Shown piece after piece: positions 32,158 to 40,793 of a stretch of 64,000 bases of DNA; within the stretch, counting starts at the first letter, position 1, and the number at the start of each line of letters is the position of its first letter. The notes beneath the pieces were generated by a model. It saw nothing but the letters and a program-made list of their open reading frames with translations. It was not told where the DNA came from and ran no database searches. This DNA comes from a virus, in the IMG/VR virus record IMGVR_UViG_3300027668_001405, positions 1 to 64,000 of that record; one strand, written 5' to 3'. The translations under genes were made by a program, and so were the position numbers.

Positions 32158-34926
32158 ATGAAAAAGTTACTAATTACGGCACTGCTAACAATTTGTTTAA
32201 CAAGCACAGCATACGCCGCACCAGCATTTAAGAGTTACTATGATTACGCAAGTGGTCTAAACAGTGGATTACAAATTAGCTTTTCCACTTCAATGGTAAA
32301 AAACTACAATCGTTCTAATAAATCTTACAAGGGTTTGATTGACAAGTATGATCACTTGTTTAGTAAGTACGGTTGGTTTCAGAACCTTAAGCTAAGGTAC
32401 GCTTTCCAAGTAGAAGAAATCTCAAAGTACAATTTGCTACTTAACAAAGTTGAAGCAAAGGTTACACTAGTAAGCACAAGTTATGTTAATACTAATGGTG
32501 TAATTACTACACGTGGAACTATCTCAGAAACAAGTAATACTGTAGTTGTAGAAGAAACAGTTGACAACAACGTAACAGAGTATGCAGTAGTTACTAAAAC
32601 ATTCTCAACCCCAATTAAGAAACAGGCTTGGGAAAATGTTAATGCTATTACATTATATAGTGATGGAACTAAAGGTTCTACTAACACTACAAAAACAACA
32701 TCAATTACAAATACTGTAGAAACAGAGACAAAGGTAGAGCGTACTGTTATACGTACATACGCATTGGTTGTTGAACCAGTTGTTGTAGTTGAAGAAGTAG
32801 TTGCAGAAGTAGAAGTAGTTGAAGAAGTAGTTGAGGTTGTTGAGGTTGTTGAAGAAGACAAGCCAGTAGTCGTAGTAATTACTGAAGCAGAATATCTTGC
32901 AAGAAACGATGTTACATATACAGATACTGAAACATATCGTAACGCAGTATGGGCAATGAATAGCAGAATCAATCAAACATATACAGACACAGTATTGTCT
33001 AAGCATTATGGTAATCACTTAGAAACTATTGGTGCACCGGCTGCATGGAGCAGAGGTTACACTGGTAAAGGTTCTACTATTGCTATACTTGATACTGGTA
33101 TTGATATGGACCATACGGAATTTAAAGACAGCATTAAAGGTACAAAATGTTTCACACGTAGCTGTAGGTTAGGTATTGAAACAATAGATGATCTTAACAA
33201 GTACTCACACGGAACACACGTTGCAGGTATTGCAGCCGCAAACTTAGATGGTGTAGGTACTACAGGTGTTGCTTATGATGCAGACTTGCTAATTGCAAAG
33301 ACAGCATACGATGCAGGATCATTTGACTTTACAGTTGTAGACGAAGCAATTGAATGGGCAGTTGAAAATGGTGCTGATGTAATTAATATGAGTGCTAACT
33401 ATAACTTTGATAACACATACAAGAACTCAATTACTAAGATGTCAGATGGAATGTTTATGTCAACAGACACACGTGGACGTAATGGTATTACATTTGATAA
33501 GTTTGGTTATGCAGGACTACTAGACAGTCAACATTATTATAAGAACATTGTTAACGCAATGAAAGGACACGAAGCAGTACTAGTAATGTCAGCAGGTAAC
33601 CAAGGTACAGACGTTGTTGGACAGCCAGGCTTTATTGCACTAGATGCAGAAGTTGGTGACAGGGTTTTACTTGTTGGTAACTATGATACACGTTTAGGTA
33701 AAATTGACCGTAGCAGTAACAAAGCTGGTACAATGTGTTTTGATGTTGTAGCTGGTACAAATACATGTGCAAGTGATGCACGTATTAGTGATAGGTATTT
33801 GATGGCGCCAGGACGTTATGTTGCAAGTACAGATAACAATGGAGAGTACAGAACTAACAGTGGTACGTCACAAGCGGCTCCAATGGTATCAGGTGCAGTT
33901 GCAATTGTACACCAAATGTGGCCACACATGACAGGTGCTAACTTGTCTAAGTTGTTGCTAAACACAGCCAGCAAAGATATTGTAGGCTATGATGTAAACG
34001 TACATGGACAAGGATTGCTAGACTTAAACGAAGCTACACTACCACAAGGTGCTATTGGACTTCCTACTACAGGACGAGTTACAGGTGGCAAGGTAGATGT
34101 AAGTAACAGTGGAACAATTGCAGTACAAGGTGGAAGTATCTCATCACTAACAAGTGTTATGGTTGTTGATGCATACGACAGAGACTATTACTTTGATGCT
34201 AACAGCATGGTACAAGTAAACGACACACGTACTACAAGTCCAGTGGAAGCCGCTAAGAATGGTTTTGCACCAGACTACTACATTGGTTTCTCAGGTGGAA
34301 CAGTTATCCCAACAGGTAACGGAAGTACATTCCTAAGCATTAACGAAACTAATAATAACATCAGCTTGCTACAAACATACGATAAGTTCTCATTAGGTCT
34401 TGTTAACGAATCAGACACTTACTTAGGTAACTATGCAAACAGTAGCTTAATGAAAGTAGATGGTAGTAACACAGCATACATTGGTTACAATGAAAGCATT
34501 GACATGGGAGATGGATTAAAGTTTTATGGTAGTGCAACAATTGGTGCAACAAAACTAGATGTTGATAACAGTTCAATGCTTAAGAGTGCAGACATTATGA
34601 TGTCTAACAGTGCTACACTAGGCTTCTCGCAAACTATAAACACAAGAAGTACATTTGGGTTTGTAACAAGTATGCCAGTTAGCATTACAAGTGGTAAAGC
34701 ACACTTTAACTTGCCAACTAGTGTTAGTACTAATGGAGACATTAATAGTTCTAATATGAGTAGCTCATTAGAAGCTCCTAAAAGAGAAGTAGACTTTGGA
34801 TTGTTTTATAACTACAACCCAACAGAGAATACAGCTTTTACAGCTAACATTGAACTACGTACTAACTATGCAGGAACAAGTGAAAACATGGGTACAGCAG
34901 GCGTAAGCTATAAGGTGATGTTTTAA
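32158..34926 (+). CDS. secreted subtilisin-family serine protease with autotransporter-like C-terminus
   Basis: 922 residues. Signal peptide 1-22 (ending TAYAA). A beta-rich region follows, then a Val/Glu low-complexity linker (about 200-240). The S8 catalytic triad is visible: ILDTGIDMDH (D312), SHGTHVAG (H351) and GTSQAAP (S571), with an oxyanion Asn likely in VMSAGNQG. The last ~270 residues are beta-rich, with a glycine/serine pattern and an aromatic last residue (SYKVMF), as in autotransporter barrels that thread the protease to the cell surface. This is very unusual in a phage. AGGAGACAACACT precedes the ATG. Confidence 0.85.
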   Translation: MKKLLITALLTICLTSTAYAAPAFKSYYDYASGLNSGLQISFSTSMVKNYNRSNKSYKGLIDKYDHLFSKYGWFQNLKLRYAFQVEEISKYNLLLNKVEAKVTLVSTSYVNTNGVITTRGTISETSNTVVVEETVDNNVTEYAVVTKTFSTPIKKQAWENVNAITLYSDGTKGSTNTTKTTSITNTVETETKVERTVIRTYALVVEPVVVVEEVVAEVEVVEEVVEVVEVVEEDKPVVVVITEAEYLARNDVTYTDTETYRNAVWAMNSRINQTYTDTVLSKHYGNHLETIGAPAAWSRGYTGKGSTIAILDTGIDMDHTEFKDSIKGTKCFTRSCRLGIETIDDLNKYSHGTHVAGIAAANLDGVGTTGVAYDADLLIAKTAYDAGSFDFTVVDEAIEWAVENGADVINMSANYNFDNTYKNSITKMSDGMFMSTDTRGRNGITFDKFGYAGLLDSQHYYKNIVNAMKGHEAVLVMSAGNQGTDVVGQPGFIALDAEVGDRVLLVGNYDTRLGKIDRSSNKAGTMCFDVVAGTNTCASDARISDRYLMAPGRYVASTDNNGEYRTNSGTSQAAPMVSGAVAIVHQMWPHMTGANLSKLLLNTASKDIVGYDVNVHGQGLLDLNEATLPQGAIGLPTTGRVTGGKVDVSNSGTIAVQGGSISSLTSVMVVDAYDRDYYFDANSMVQVNDTRTTSPVEAAKNGFAPDYYIGFSGGTVIPTGNGSTFLSINETNNNISLLQTYDKFSLGLVNESDTYLGNYANSSLMKVDGSNTAYIGYNESIDMGDGLKFYGSATIGATKLDVDNSSMLKSADIMMSNSATLGFSQTINTRSTFGFVTSMPVSITSGKAHFNLPTSVSTNGDINSSNMSSSLEAPKREVDFGLFYNYNPTENTAFTANIELRTNYAGTSENMGTAGVSYKVMF

Positions 34927-35498
34927 TGTCGGGAACATATAAAAGGGGCAAGCTAGAAGTAATAGCTGGCCCTATGTTCGCAGGTAAGAGTAGTGAGCTT
35001 CTAAAGAGGCTACTATTCATTGAGCATGGTGGACATAAAGTATTAGTACTAAAGCCAATTGTTGATGACAGGTATGACAGTAACTTTATAGTAACACACA
35101 ATCAATTAAAGCACCCGGCTGTAGCAGTAATTGATTTAGAACTAGTAAAAGATAATTACACAATTAAGCCTTACAACTACCACTCAGTGTTTATTGATGA
35201 AGTACAGTTTTTTGATATGAACGAAGCTATGTGGTTTGTAGAAGAAGGGTTAAGAGAAGGAGTTAACTTTGTAGTTGCAGGACTCGACCAAGACAGTCGT
35301 GGAGTTCCATTTGAGACTACAAGCAGAATGCTAGCACTCGCAGACGAGGTTGTTAAAATAAAAGCATTTTGTACTATATGTGGAATGGATGCAGGAAAGA
35401 CACAACGGTTAAAAGCAACCAGACACTCATCTAGGGTTAAAGTCGGCGGAGCAGAAACATATGAGCCTCGCTGTCACGAACATTGGGAGAGTAAATAA
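34926..35498 (+). CDS. tdk: thymidine kinase (type II, TK1-like)
   Basis: 190 residues. P-loop GPMFAGKSS at 15-23; the metal-binding strand VFIDEVQFFD; lasso-type zinc site with CTICG and a late C..H. It makes dTMP from thymidine, adding to dTTP supply together with ThyX (48127). It is coupled to the protease gene by TAATG. Confidence 0.93.
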   Translation: MSGTYKRGKLEVIAGPMFAGKSSELLKRLLFIEHGGHKVLVLKPIVDDRYDSNFIVTHNQLKHPAVAVIDLELVKDNYTIKPYNYHSVFIDEVQFFDMNEAMWFVEEGLREGVNFVVAGLDQDSRGVPFETTSRMLALADEVVKIKAFCTICGMDAGKTQRLKATRHSSRVKVGGAETYEPRCHEHWESK

Positions 35499-35689
35499 TG
35501 ACATATGCAGTAAAAGTAATGTTGTCAGTTGATGACTGGATTTACATTACAAAAAATAATAGCACACATTGTTGGGACTTAAAGCCTGAGACGTTTGCTA
35601 CAAAGAAGTTGGCATACGGATTTGCCAAACAATGGCGCCTTAGCGGAAAAGGCCAAAACGTAAAAGTGGTGAAATATAATGAAAGTTAA
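35498..35689 (+). CDS. small protein, unknown
   Basis: 63 residues, coupled by TAATG. Beta-rich start (AVKVMLSVDDWIYIT), then a helix (TKKLAYGFAKQWR) and a closing strand. Similar mini-proteins are, from memory, frequent in T4-like marine phages. Function unknown. Confidence 0.6.
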   Translation: MTYAVKVMLSVDDWIYITKNNSTHCWDLKPETFATKKLAYGFAKQWRLSGKGQNVKVVKYNES

Positions 35690-36212
35690 TATAGGAAATT
35701 ATCCTAGTTGGAACAGGTTTACCAATTGGATTGGATATGAACCTAAACAGAAGATCAAAGTTCAAATAGAAAGATGGGATACGTACAGCATGGACCAAAC
35801 ACTATCACATATTATCCATCCTATGTTGATTCAGCTTAGAGATACATCACATGGTATCCCTTGGGTAGATCAAAAAGATGTACCAAAAACACTAAGGTGG
35901 ACAAAAGCAGAAGCAGTTGCTTATGAAAAACATGGAGACATGGACGACAACTTCGGGCCAAGGTGGGAGTGGATTATTAATGAAATGATCTGGGCATTCG
36001 GCCAAAAGATAACTGATGATGACAATACATTTGGAGAAGGTAATTGGGATGTGTCCTGGACAGATACTGGCAAAGGTGATGGTACTTCTGAAATGAAATA
36101 TGGACCTGATCATACTTATAAGATTGACAAGGATGCACTTACTAATCATCATGATAGAATGAGGAAAGGGTTTTTATTCTTTGGAAAATACTATGAGCAT
36201 CTTTGGGACTAG
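35679..36212 (+). CDS. conserved phage protein, unknown function
   Basis: 177 residues. The segments QIERWDTYSMDQTLSHII and MLIQLRDTSHGIPWVD, plus the acidic PRWEWIINEMIWAF, occur in a family I recall across many phages but with no known activity. It starts 11 bases inside the preceding gene. Confidence 0.65.
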   Translation: MKVNIGNYPSWNRFTNWIGYEPKQKIKVQIERWDTYSMDQTLSHIIHPMLIQLRDTSHGIPWVDQKDVPKTLRWTKAEAVAYEKHGDMDDNFGPRWEWIINEMIWAFGQKITDDDNTFGEGNWDVSWTDTGKGDGTSEMKYGPDHTYKIDKDALTNHHDRMRKGFLFFGKYYEHLWD

Positions 36213-36336
36213 GTACAGGCTGTTTGTTAAATGGTATCGTAAACTCAGGGTTGACGGTTATGCTTGGTATAACTGTTTAGCTTGGGCGTGGAGTAATTCA
36301 AGAACACACAATATAGATGGGAGCTACAGACGATGA
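36193..36336 (+). CDS. 47-residue basic protein
   Basis: ATG within the end of the upstream gene, TGA overlapping the next ATG (ATGA). Basic and aromatic (RYRLFVKWYRKLRVDGYAWY). Coupling on both sides supports it being real. Function unknown. Confidence 0.5.
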   Translation: MSIFGTRYRLFVKWYRKLRVDGYAWYNCLAWAWSNSRTHNIDGSYRR

Positions 36337-36527
36337 ACTATACAAAAATTGATGACAAGAACTGGATTGTAGTTGTGCAGGAAGATGGAAAAACAAAAGA
36401 ACTGTTTATTGAATTTCCACCAGGCGCAATTGATCAAGCAGGATGGAGTGATGATCAAGATCTAGAATGGATTATTAATGACGATCAATCTGTTACATTA
36501 AGAAAGAAAGACAATGGAGAAACGTGA
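36333..36527 (+). CDS. small protein with AbrB-like pattern
   Basis: 64 residues. A strand, then IEFPPGAIDQAGWSDDQDLEW, then DDQSVTLRKK: the order seen in AbrB/SpoVT swapped-hairpin domains, where the strand carries the dimer and DNA contacts. The sequence is acidic, so DNA binding is uncertain. Confidence 0.5.
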   Translation: MNYTKIDDKNWIVVVQEDGKTKELFIEFPPGAIDQAGWSDDQDLEWIINDDQSVTLRKKDNGET

Positions 36528-36870
36528 AAGCTACTATGATTTTATGGGGCGTAAACTTAGGGAAGATGAAAACAAAATGACACAACTAAATCTGTTCGTA
36601 GAAGATATTAATATATCAAACCTTGATAGGCAAACAGAACTTATGGCTATCACAGCAGAAGAATGTGGCGAACTAGTACAGTCGTGCATGAAGATAGCAA
36701 GATGGGGAGTAGATAAAAAGAAGATTGCTTCGTTACTAGAAGAAGCAGGAGATGTAGCATTGATGTTAGACTTGTTAGTAGAGAATGGATACATTACTAA
36801 CGAAGAACTAAATGCTAGGAAAACAGTAAAACGACTTAAACTAACAAAGTATTCTAATTTAATTAACTGA
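36514..36870 (+). CDS. MazG-like nucleotide pyrophosphohydrolase
   Basis: 118 residues. ITAEECGELVQSCMKIARW matches the MazG pattern E-E-x-x-E, and EEAGDVALMLDLL gives the second E-x-x-D. The four acidic residues hold magnesium and split NTPs to NMP and pyrophosphate. Single-domain MazG proteins are common in marine phages and can act on dNTPs or signalling nucleotides. It overlaps the previous gene by 14 bases. Confidence 0.75.
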   Translation: MEKRESYYDFMGRKLREDENKMTQLNLFVEDINISNLDRQTELMAITAEECGELVQSCMKIARWGVDKKKIASLLEEAGDVALMLDLLVENGYITNEELNARKTVKRLKLTKYSNLIN

Positions 36871-36879
36871 GAGAAATAA

Positions 36880-37626
36880 ATGAACAATAAAGAACTATAC
36901 ATGTTATGGCACGATCAGGGATTCCTTGGTACATGGCTATCGTGGTTTATTAATAGCCACAGCAACTTCGGACAATACAAAGGCAACTTTAAGCATACGC
37001 CAATTGCACAATCAAGTCGTACTACTAAAACATTTGAAGAACCTCTATACTTTAATCAATCTATTGGAACATGGAACTCTGTGCTTAGTCACAAGATACC
37101 TGCTAAGATACTTAACGAGAAGCCTAGCACGTATGATGAGCACATAGCTTGGTGTGATGCAATGGCTTGTAATAAAGACTACACAAAGCTAACTACACGC
37201 ATCTCTAACCACTTTACTCCCGAGCATGCATTAACGTATGACTTTGCATCTAGATTTAAAAAGCATGAAGTAAAAGTTACTAAGAACATTTGTATTCACG
37301 CAGGCGACTATGCAAGCATGATATCAGATAGGCTAAAAGACTTAACACACCATGACATCTATCATGCAAATCACGCACAGTTGCGTACAGAATGGATACA
37401 ACGTATTGACGATCGTAACGAACGTGTAAACTTTCCTTACCTAAGCACACTAGCACCTAATCACATTGTTGATATTAGTAGGCTTATGGGTGGAAGTAAA
37501 GTTGAGTATAGGCATTTACTAGAAGCAATAGGTGAAGAGCCACATCCCAATTGGAAATCTAAAATAGCAATGGCTAATGAAATGTTTACAAAATACCAAT
37601 GGGTGGAGCCTAATGTCATTGCATAA
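36880..37626 (+). CDS. sulfotransferase-like protein paired with a radical SAM gene
   Basis: 248 residues. The N-terminus WHDQGFLGTWLSWFINSH and the C-terminus LLEAIGEEPHPNWKSKI match 20407-21054, the other copy that also precedes a radical SAM gene. The C-terminal helix with NWK resembles sulfotransferase-fold enzymes. The PAPS loop is not evident. It could prepare or act on the substrate of the next enzyme. Confidence 0.4.
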   Translation: MNNKELYMLWHDQGFLGTWLSWFINSHSNFGQYKGNFKHTPIAQSSRTTKTFEEPLYFNQSIGTWNSVLSHKIPAKILNEKPSTYDEHIAWCDAMACNKDYTKLTTRISNHFTPEHALTYDFASRFKKHEVKVTKNICIHAGDYASMISDRLKDLTHHDIYHANHAQLRTEWIQRIDDRNERVNFPYLSTLAPNHIVDISRLMGGSKVEYRHLLEAIGEEPHPNWKSKIAMANEMFTKYQWVEPNVIA

Positions 37627-37637
37627 ATAATGTAGCA

Positions 37638-38297
37638 ATGTATATATCTAACTCATTAGAAATTGAACTTACTACTAAATGCACACTAGGATGTTCAGCA
37701 TGTCCACGCAACGATCCTAAAGAGAATAGAGAAGATTGGGACGTTGGACATATTGATTTACAACTAGTGAAAAATATTATAGACCAAGACCATTACAAGT
37801 CTTTATTATTTGTAGGTTGCTATGGTGATCCAATTTATCATCCAGACTTTATAGAAATATGTCACTATGCAATTGCAAGGGAAAAGAGACTATTAATACA
37901 TACAAATGGTAGCTATAAAAAACAAAAGTGGTGGGACGAATTAGCTAAAGCTGATTGGAAGAAGTACCATAACTTTACATTTAGTGTAGATGGGTTAGAA
38001 GATACTAACGGAATATATCGTGAACGTATGCAATGGTCAAGTATAATAGCAGGTATGCAAGCAATGAGTAAAACCCGAGCTACAGTTGAATGGAAGATGT
38101 TAGTGTTTCCATATAACATACATCAAGTTCCAGAAGCACGTAGGCTAGCTGAAAGCATGGGAATAAGATTTACACCAGTAACAAGTGAACGAGGCCATGG
38201 AGCATATAAACATGAAACACCTGAAATCTTTATGTGGAAAAACAATCTAGAAGGAGAAGCCTTAGGCTTATCTGGAGTTCCAGGGTTGCCACAATGA
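37638..38297 (+). CDS. radical SAM core protein, first half of a split enzyme
   Basis: 219 residues. CTLGCSAC gives C15, C19 and C22. FVGCYGDPIYHPDF, HTNGS and FSVDGLEDTNGIYR follow, as in 2497-3147, its paralogue. The frame ends before the SPASM cysteines, and its stop overlaps the next start (ATGA). A late promoter-like CATAAATA lies at 37622-37629, very close to the ATG. Both halves look intact, so this is a genuine split. Confidence 0.85.
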   Translation: MYISNSLEIELTTKCTLGCSACPRNDPKENREDWDVGHIDLQLVKNIIDQDHYKSLLFVGCYGDPIYHPDFIEICHYAIAREKRLLIHTNGSYKKQKWWDELAKADWKKYHNFTFSVDGLEDTNGIYRERMQWSSIIAGMQAMSKTRATVEWKMLVFPYNIHQVPEARRLAESMGIRFTPVTSERGHGAYKHETPEIFMWKNNLEGEALGLSGVPGLPQ

Positions 38298-38617
38298 TTA
38301 GACCTAGATGTACAGAAAATGGAATGCCAATGTTTTTATCAGCAAGTAATATATTAAAGCCTTGTTGTTTTTTAAACACTACTAGGCAGTATAACTTTTT
38401 TAAAGAATGGGGCGAAGCAAGAGGATTAACAGTTGAAGCAGACTTAGATGCATCTAAGCATACAATGGAAACAATATTGTCTAGTCCTACTTGGCTAGCA
38501 TTGATTGAGAGTTTTAAACATCAAGGACAATCACCTAGTACATGTGAAAAACAGTGTGGTCCAGGATCGTACAAAAGCACAAGTGGAACTGCTAAACATA
38601 GCACTTTCAAAGAATAA
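38294..38617 (+). CDS. free-standing SPASM-like tail of a radical SAM enzyme
   Basis: 107 residues from the ATG at 38294 that overlaps the core gene's stop. RPRCTENGMPMFLSASNIL, KPCCFLN, then CEKQCGPG show the same Cys, CC, C..C order as the C-termini of the fused enzymes and of 2168-2509. It should bind one or two auxiliary 4Fe-4S clusters. Coupling suggests 1:1 synthesis with the core. Confidence 0.7.
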   Translation: MIRPRCTENGMPMFLSASNILKPCCFLNTTRQYNFFKEWGEARGLTVEADLDASKHTMETILSSPTWLALIESFKHQGQSPSTCEKQCGPGSYKSTSGTAKHSTFKE

Positions 38618-38635
38618 ACACTATAAGGAAATATT

Positions 38636-39391
38636 ATGAAGATAGCCGTATTCGGTTGTGGTTTCGTAGGAGGAACCGTAGCAAACTTTCTAACTGAAAC
38701 AACAGACATAGAAGTAATTAAAGTAGACCCAAAATTATATCCAGATGTAGATCCATTAGATGCTGCAATTGCCGCTGATGGAATTATTATTGCGGTACCA
38801 ACACCAAGCAACCCAGACGGAAGTTGCGACGATAGTATGATACAGCAAGTATTATCTATGTGTGATTATCGTTCAAAGATACTAATCAAAAGCACAGTAA
38901 CACCAGACTTGCTACAAAACTATGATGTTAATGTAGTATACAATCCAGAGTTCTTAAGAGAAGCACACGCAGAAGAAGACTTTAAGAATCAACATACATT
39001 TATACTAGGACATCATGATAACAACAGAGCAGATGCTTTTTGGTGGGCAGATGTGTTCCAACGTAACATAACTGAATGTGTATTTACAAACAGACGTACA
39101 GCAAGCATGATCAAATATACACACAATTCTTGGCTAGCTACTAAGGTTGCATGGTTCCATGAGCTATATGCTAACCTACCACCTGAAGTAGACTATGGCA
39201 CTATTACTAGTACCTTAGCTAGATTTGACACTATTGGTAAAACACACATGGATGCACCAAATAGTCAAGGAACACTAGGTTATAGTGGTAATTGTTTCCC
39301 AAAAGACGTAAAAGCCTTGACAAAGGAAGTAAATCATAGTATACTTAGTACTGTAAATGAGACAAATAATAAACTTAATAAAGGAGATTAG
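38636..39391 (+). CDS. UDP-glucose/GDP-mannose dehydrogenase, short form
   Basis: 251 residues. VFGCGFVGG at 5-13 binds NAD; VPTPSNPDGS, YNPEFLREA and the catalytic GNCFPKD (C220) are all present. This oxidises the C6 of UDP-glucose (or GDP-mannose) to the acid. The protein stops soon after the central domain and lacks the C-terminal UDP-binding domain of ordinary 390-450 residue enzymes. Either it uses another binding mode or it is a shortened phage version. Confidence 0.85.
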   Translation: MKIAVFGCGFVGGTVANFLTETTDIEVIKVDPKLYPDVDPLDAAIAADGIIIAVPTPSNPDGSCDDSMIQQVLSMCDYRSKILIKSTVTPDLLQNYDVNVVYNPEFLREAHAEEDFKNQHTFILGHHDNNRADAFWWADVFQRNITECVFTNRRTASMIKYTHNSWLATKVAWFHELYANLPPEVDYGTITSTLARFDTIGKTHMDAPNSQGTLGYSGNCFPKDVKALTKEVNHSILSTVNETNNKLNKGD

Positions 39392-39392
39392 C

Positions 39393-39884
39393 ATGTTCAA
39401 TATAAAAGAAGTAATGGCACTGAGTGCAGGTATTTTAATATTTTTGTTAGTAACTGGTGCGGCACAAGCAGATTCGCATTCAGCAGTGAAAGTTGACGGA
39501 TATGTCAAGCATCATTATAAAACTGTTACTACACAACAACAAACAAACAACAGGCAATGTCAAGAAGTAGACATTCCAATTTACGGCAATGACGGTGGCG
39601 AAGTTACTATACAGCAACTTTTTGGTGCTATCATTGGTGGTGTTGTAGGATCTAACGTAGGCAAAGGCAACGGCAAAACAATTGCTACTGCAACAGGCGC
39701 TGTTATTGGATCTCAAATTGGTAAAAACAACGCAACAAAGAAAAACATAATTGGTTATAAAAGACAGACAGTTTGTGAAGACAATCCGACATACAATAAT
39801 GTAACTACTCTTGTCTACTCGCATAGTACTATTAGATTTGCTGATGGTTCTGCACAGTACGACATTCGATTCAAAAAGCAGTAA
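39393..39884 (+). CDS. outer-membrane glycine-zipper protein (17-kDa antigen-like)
   Basis: 163 residues from the ATG at 39393, with AAGGAGATTAGC upstream; the frame reaches back to 39357 without a ribosome site. Signal peptide (ALSAGILIFLLVTGAAQA). The core FGAIIGGVVGSNVGKGNG plus GAVIGSQIG is a double glycine-zipper hairpin, typical of Rickettsia 17-kDa-like envelope proteins. It may insert in the outer membrane and alter the host surface. Confidence 0.75.
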   Translation: MFNIKEVMALSAGILIFLLVTGAAQADSHSAVKVDGYVKHHYKTVTTQQQTNNRQCQEVDIPIYGNDGGEVTIQQLFGAIIGGVVGSNVGKGNGKTIATATGAVIGSQIGKNNATKKNIIGYKRQTVCEDNPTYNNVTTLVYSHSTIRFADGSAQYDIRFKKQ

Positions 39885-39896
39885 AGGAGCAGGACA

Positions 39897-40793
39897 TTGA
39901 AATTAAGGTATAGCGAAGCATTCTACAGTGTGCAAGGCGAAGGTAAGTTTGTAGGTGTACCAAGTGTATTTTTACGTACATTTGGTTGTAACTTTCGTTG
40001 CATGAACTTTGGATTGCCTAGGTCAGAACCAAGTAGAGCAGAGAAGCACACCGCAGGGCAACGATACAATGAAGAAGTATTGGGCCTAATCACAGAAGGT
40101 GTTCATCAAACAACAGAAAAGTTTACTGACTTACCTATTATACATACAGGGTGCGATACTTATGCAAGTATCTATCCTGAGTTTAAAGAGTATAATAAGC
40201 AAGCAGAAGTAGATGAAGTTGTTGAACACTTATTAAGTTTAACTCCCGAAGGCAAGTGGACTTGCGATAATGGTCAAGACATACACTTGATTATGACTGG
40301 TGGAGAACCCTTATTAGCTTGGCAACGAGTATACGTTGAGTTATTTAAGCACCCTAAGATGGCAGATTTAAAAAATGTTACATTTGAAACAAACACTACA
40401 CAACACTTACACGAAGACTTGTTTAAATATCTCAACGACAATGACGACATTACAGTCACTTGGAGTTGTTCCCCAAAACTTAGCGTTTCAGGAGAATCTT
40501 GGGAAGATGCTATTAAACCTAAAGTTGCTTTTGAGTATAGCCTTGTTGACAACAGCGACCTTTATCTTAAGTTTGTTGTCGCTGATCGTACTGATATTGA
40601 AGAAGCCGGTAGAGCTGTTCAAGCATATCGCGATGGTGGAGTTGAATGTCCGGTCTATCTTATGCCGATGGGCGGACGCAGTGAAGAATATAATCTCAAT
40701 GTGCAGGAAGTTGCAAATATCTGCATGGAAAAAGGCTGGAGATTTACCCCAAGATTACACATATCCCTCTTCGGAAACGCCTGGGGAACCTAA
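39897..40793 (+). CDS. queE: 7-carboxy-7-deazaguanine synthase
   Basis: 298 residues with a TTG start behind AAGGAGCAGGACA. FYSVQGEGKFVGVPSVF and FGCNFRC are the QueE signature, and MTGGEPLL and FETN follow. QueE is a radical SAM enzyme converting 6-carboxytetrahydropterin to CDG. The cluster cysteines are spread as C31, C35 and then GCDTY at C86, a CX3CX50C spacing, where common QueE have the third Cys close by. The C-terminus LHISLFGNAWGT is normal. It feeds the DpdA pathway. Confidence 0.88.
   Translation: MKLRYSEAFYSVQGEGKFVGVPSVFLRTFGCNFRCMNFGLPRSEPSRAEKHTAGQRYNEEVLGLITEGVHQTTEKFTDLPIIHTGCDTYASIYPEFKEYNKQAEVDEVVEHLLSLTPEGKWTCDNGQDIHLIMTGGEPLLAWQRVYVELFKHPKMADLKNVTFETNTTQHLHEDLFKYLNDNDDITVTWSCSPKLSVSGESWEDAIKPKVAFEYSLVDNSDLYLKFVVADRTDIEEAGRAVQAYRDGGVECPVYLMPMGGRSEEYNLNVQEVANICMEKGWRFTPRLHISLFGNAWGT

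Noticed and set aside
32481-32972. Leftward Thr/Ser-rich frame of 163 codons
   Set aside because: Antisense shadow of the subtilase N-terminal region and linker.
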